Of a stretch of DNA of 64,000 bases, positions 63,931 to 64,000 are shown one piece after another. A program made the translations under genes and the position numbers. The stretch lies in the NCBI RefSeq assembly GCF_025995175.1, contig NZ_BAPV01000010.1, positions 62,001-126,000 of the forward strand, given 5' to 3'. Each line of letters begins with the position of its first letter. The stretch's first letter is position 1. The notes under the pieces are model-generated. The model saw only the letters and a program-made list of their open reading frames with translations. It had not been told where the DNA came from and made no database searches. This DNA comes from Asaia krungthepensis NRIC 0535. GTDB lineage: Bacteria > Pseudomonadota > Alphaproteobacteria > Acetobacterales > Acetobacteraceae.

Positions 63931-64000
63931 ATGACTGATACCCCGTCGGGGCTGCATCCTGCGGCTTTCACCCGTGCCAATAATGACCCCGATCCCGAAT
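63931..64000 (+). CDS. Start of a gene running off the window (product unknown)
   Basis: ATG 63931 with AGGG five bases upstream opens a frame reading MTDTPSGLHPAAFTRANNDP, still open at the window end. Only 23 residues are available, so no function can be assigned. It could be co-transcribed with the preceding luciferase-like gene. Confidence 0.4.
   Translation, partial: MTDTPSGLHPAAFTRANNDPDPE

Noticed and set aside
1-64000. Insertion sequences, prophage, CRISPR arrays, tRNA or rRNA genes
   Set aside because: None recognised: no transposase or integrase motifs, no regularly spaced repeats and no tRNA-like folds in the gaps read.

Overview
The window looks like a chromosomal segment of an acetic acid bacterium (Acetobacteraceae, Alphaproteobacteria). 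The evidence is high GC content, alphaproteobacterial-type housekeeping genes (gap-pgk, dapF-mtaB-ftsY, zwf), a NodT-type efflux lipoprotein, large TonB receptors, and an Escherichia-like complex I with fused NuoCD and a 903-residue NuoG. The genus is not certain; Asaia or Kozakia-like genera are a guess. I saw no transposase, CRISPR array, rRNA or tRNA.

Layout. 1-7.7 kb: the nuoA-B-CD-E-F-G-H operon on the minus strand, with nuoH cut by the window edge. 7.9-11.4 kb: zwf and a GH15 hydrolase. 11.5-15.8 kb: a translationally coupled EmrA/EmrB/NodT tripartite drug exporter with a palindromic operator candidate in front. 16.3-19.7 kb: molybdenum cofactor operon moeA-moaA-moaC-moaD-moaE. 19.8-27.4 kb: mixed metabolism (TauE-like exporter, pepA-holC, acetoin/butanediol reductase, L-serine dehydratase, a degenerate oxalate-decarboxylase-like bicupin, an aldo/keto reductase). 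28.0-33.5 kb: five tightly overlapping genes for a Hyf/complex-I-like membrane complex. 33.5-41.4 kb: a flippase, selO, a small membrane protein, an ahpD-like/azoR/mocR redox cluster and a periplasmic thioredoxin. 41.6-44.7 kb: rtcR and rtcB, divergent. 44.9-48.8 kb: a beta-propeller protein, a lipoprotein, gap and pgk. 48.9-59.7 kb: a small secreted protein, a TonB receptor/histidine kinase/response regulator operon, a TpsB transporter with a secreted partner, and a second TonB receptor. 60.1-64 kb: dapF-mtaB-ftsY, a luciferase-family fragment and the start of one more gene.

The most unusual system is the 28.0-33.5 kb operon. It encodes HyfB-, HyfC-, HyfE-, HyfF- and HyfG-like proteins, but the HyfG-like subunit has lost both cysteine pairs that bind the NiFe centre, and no HyfI/NuoB-like iron-sulfur subunit or HyfA-like ferredoxin is encoded beside it. 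The antiporter-like subunits are shortened and poor in the usual membrane lysines. Because the frames are intact and coupled by 4-8 base overlaps, it looks maintained rather than decaying. It may be a cofactor-free relative of the energy-converting hydrogenase-related (Ehr) complexes.

A second oddity is RtcR. It keeps the RtcR N-terminal sensor domain and C-terminus, but the Walker A lysine, Walker B acidic pair, GAFTGA loop and arginine-finger segment are all changed, and I see no -24/-12 promoter before rtcB. This suggests that control of RNA ligase has moved away from sigma-54. Other points are a metal-ligand-poor bicupin, a TpsB transporter without a recognisable TpsA, and several clean palindromes in front of efflux, redox and receptor genes.
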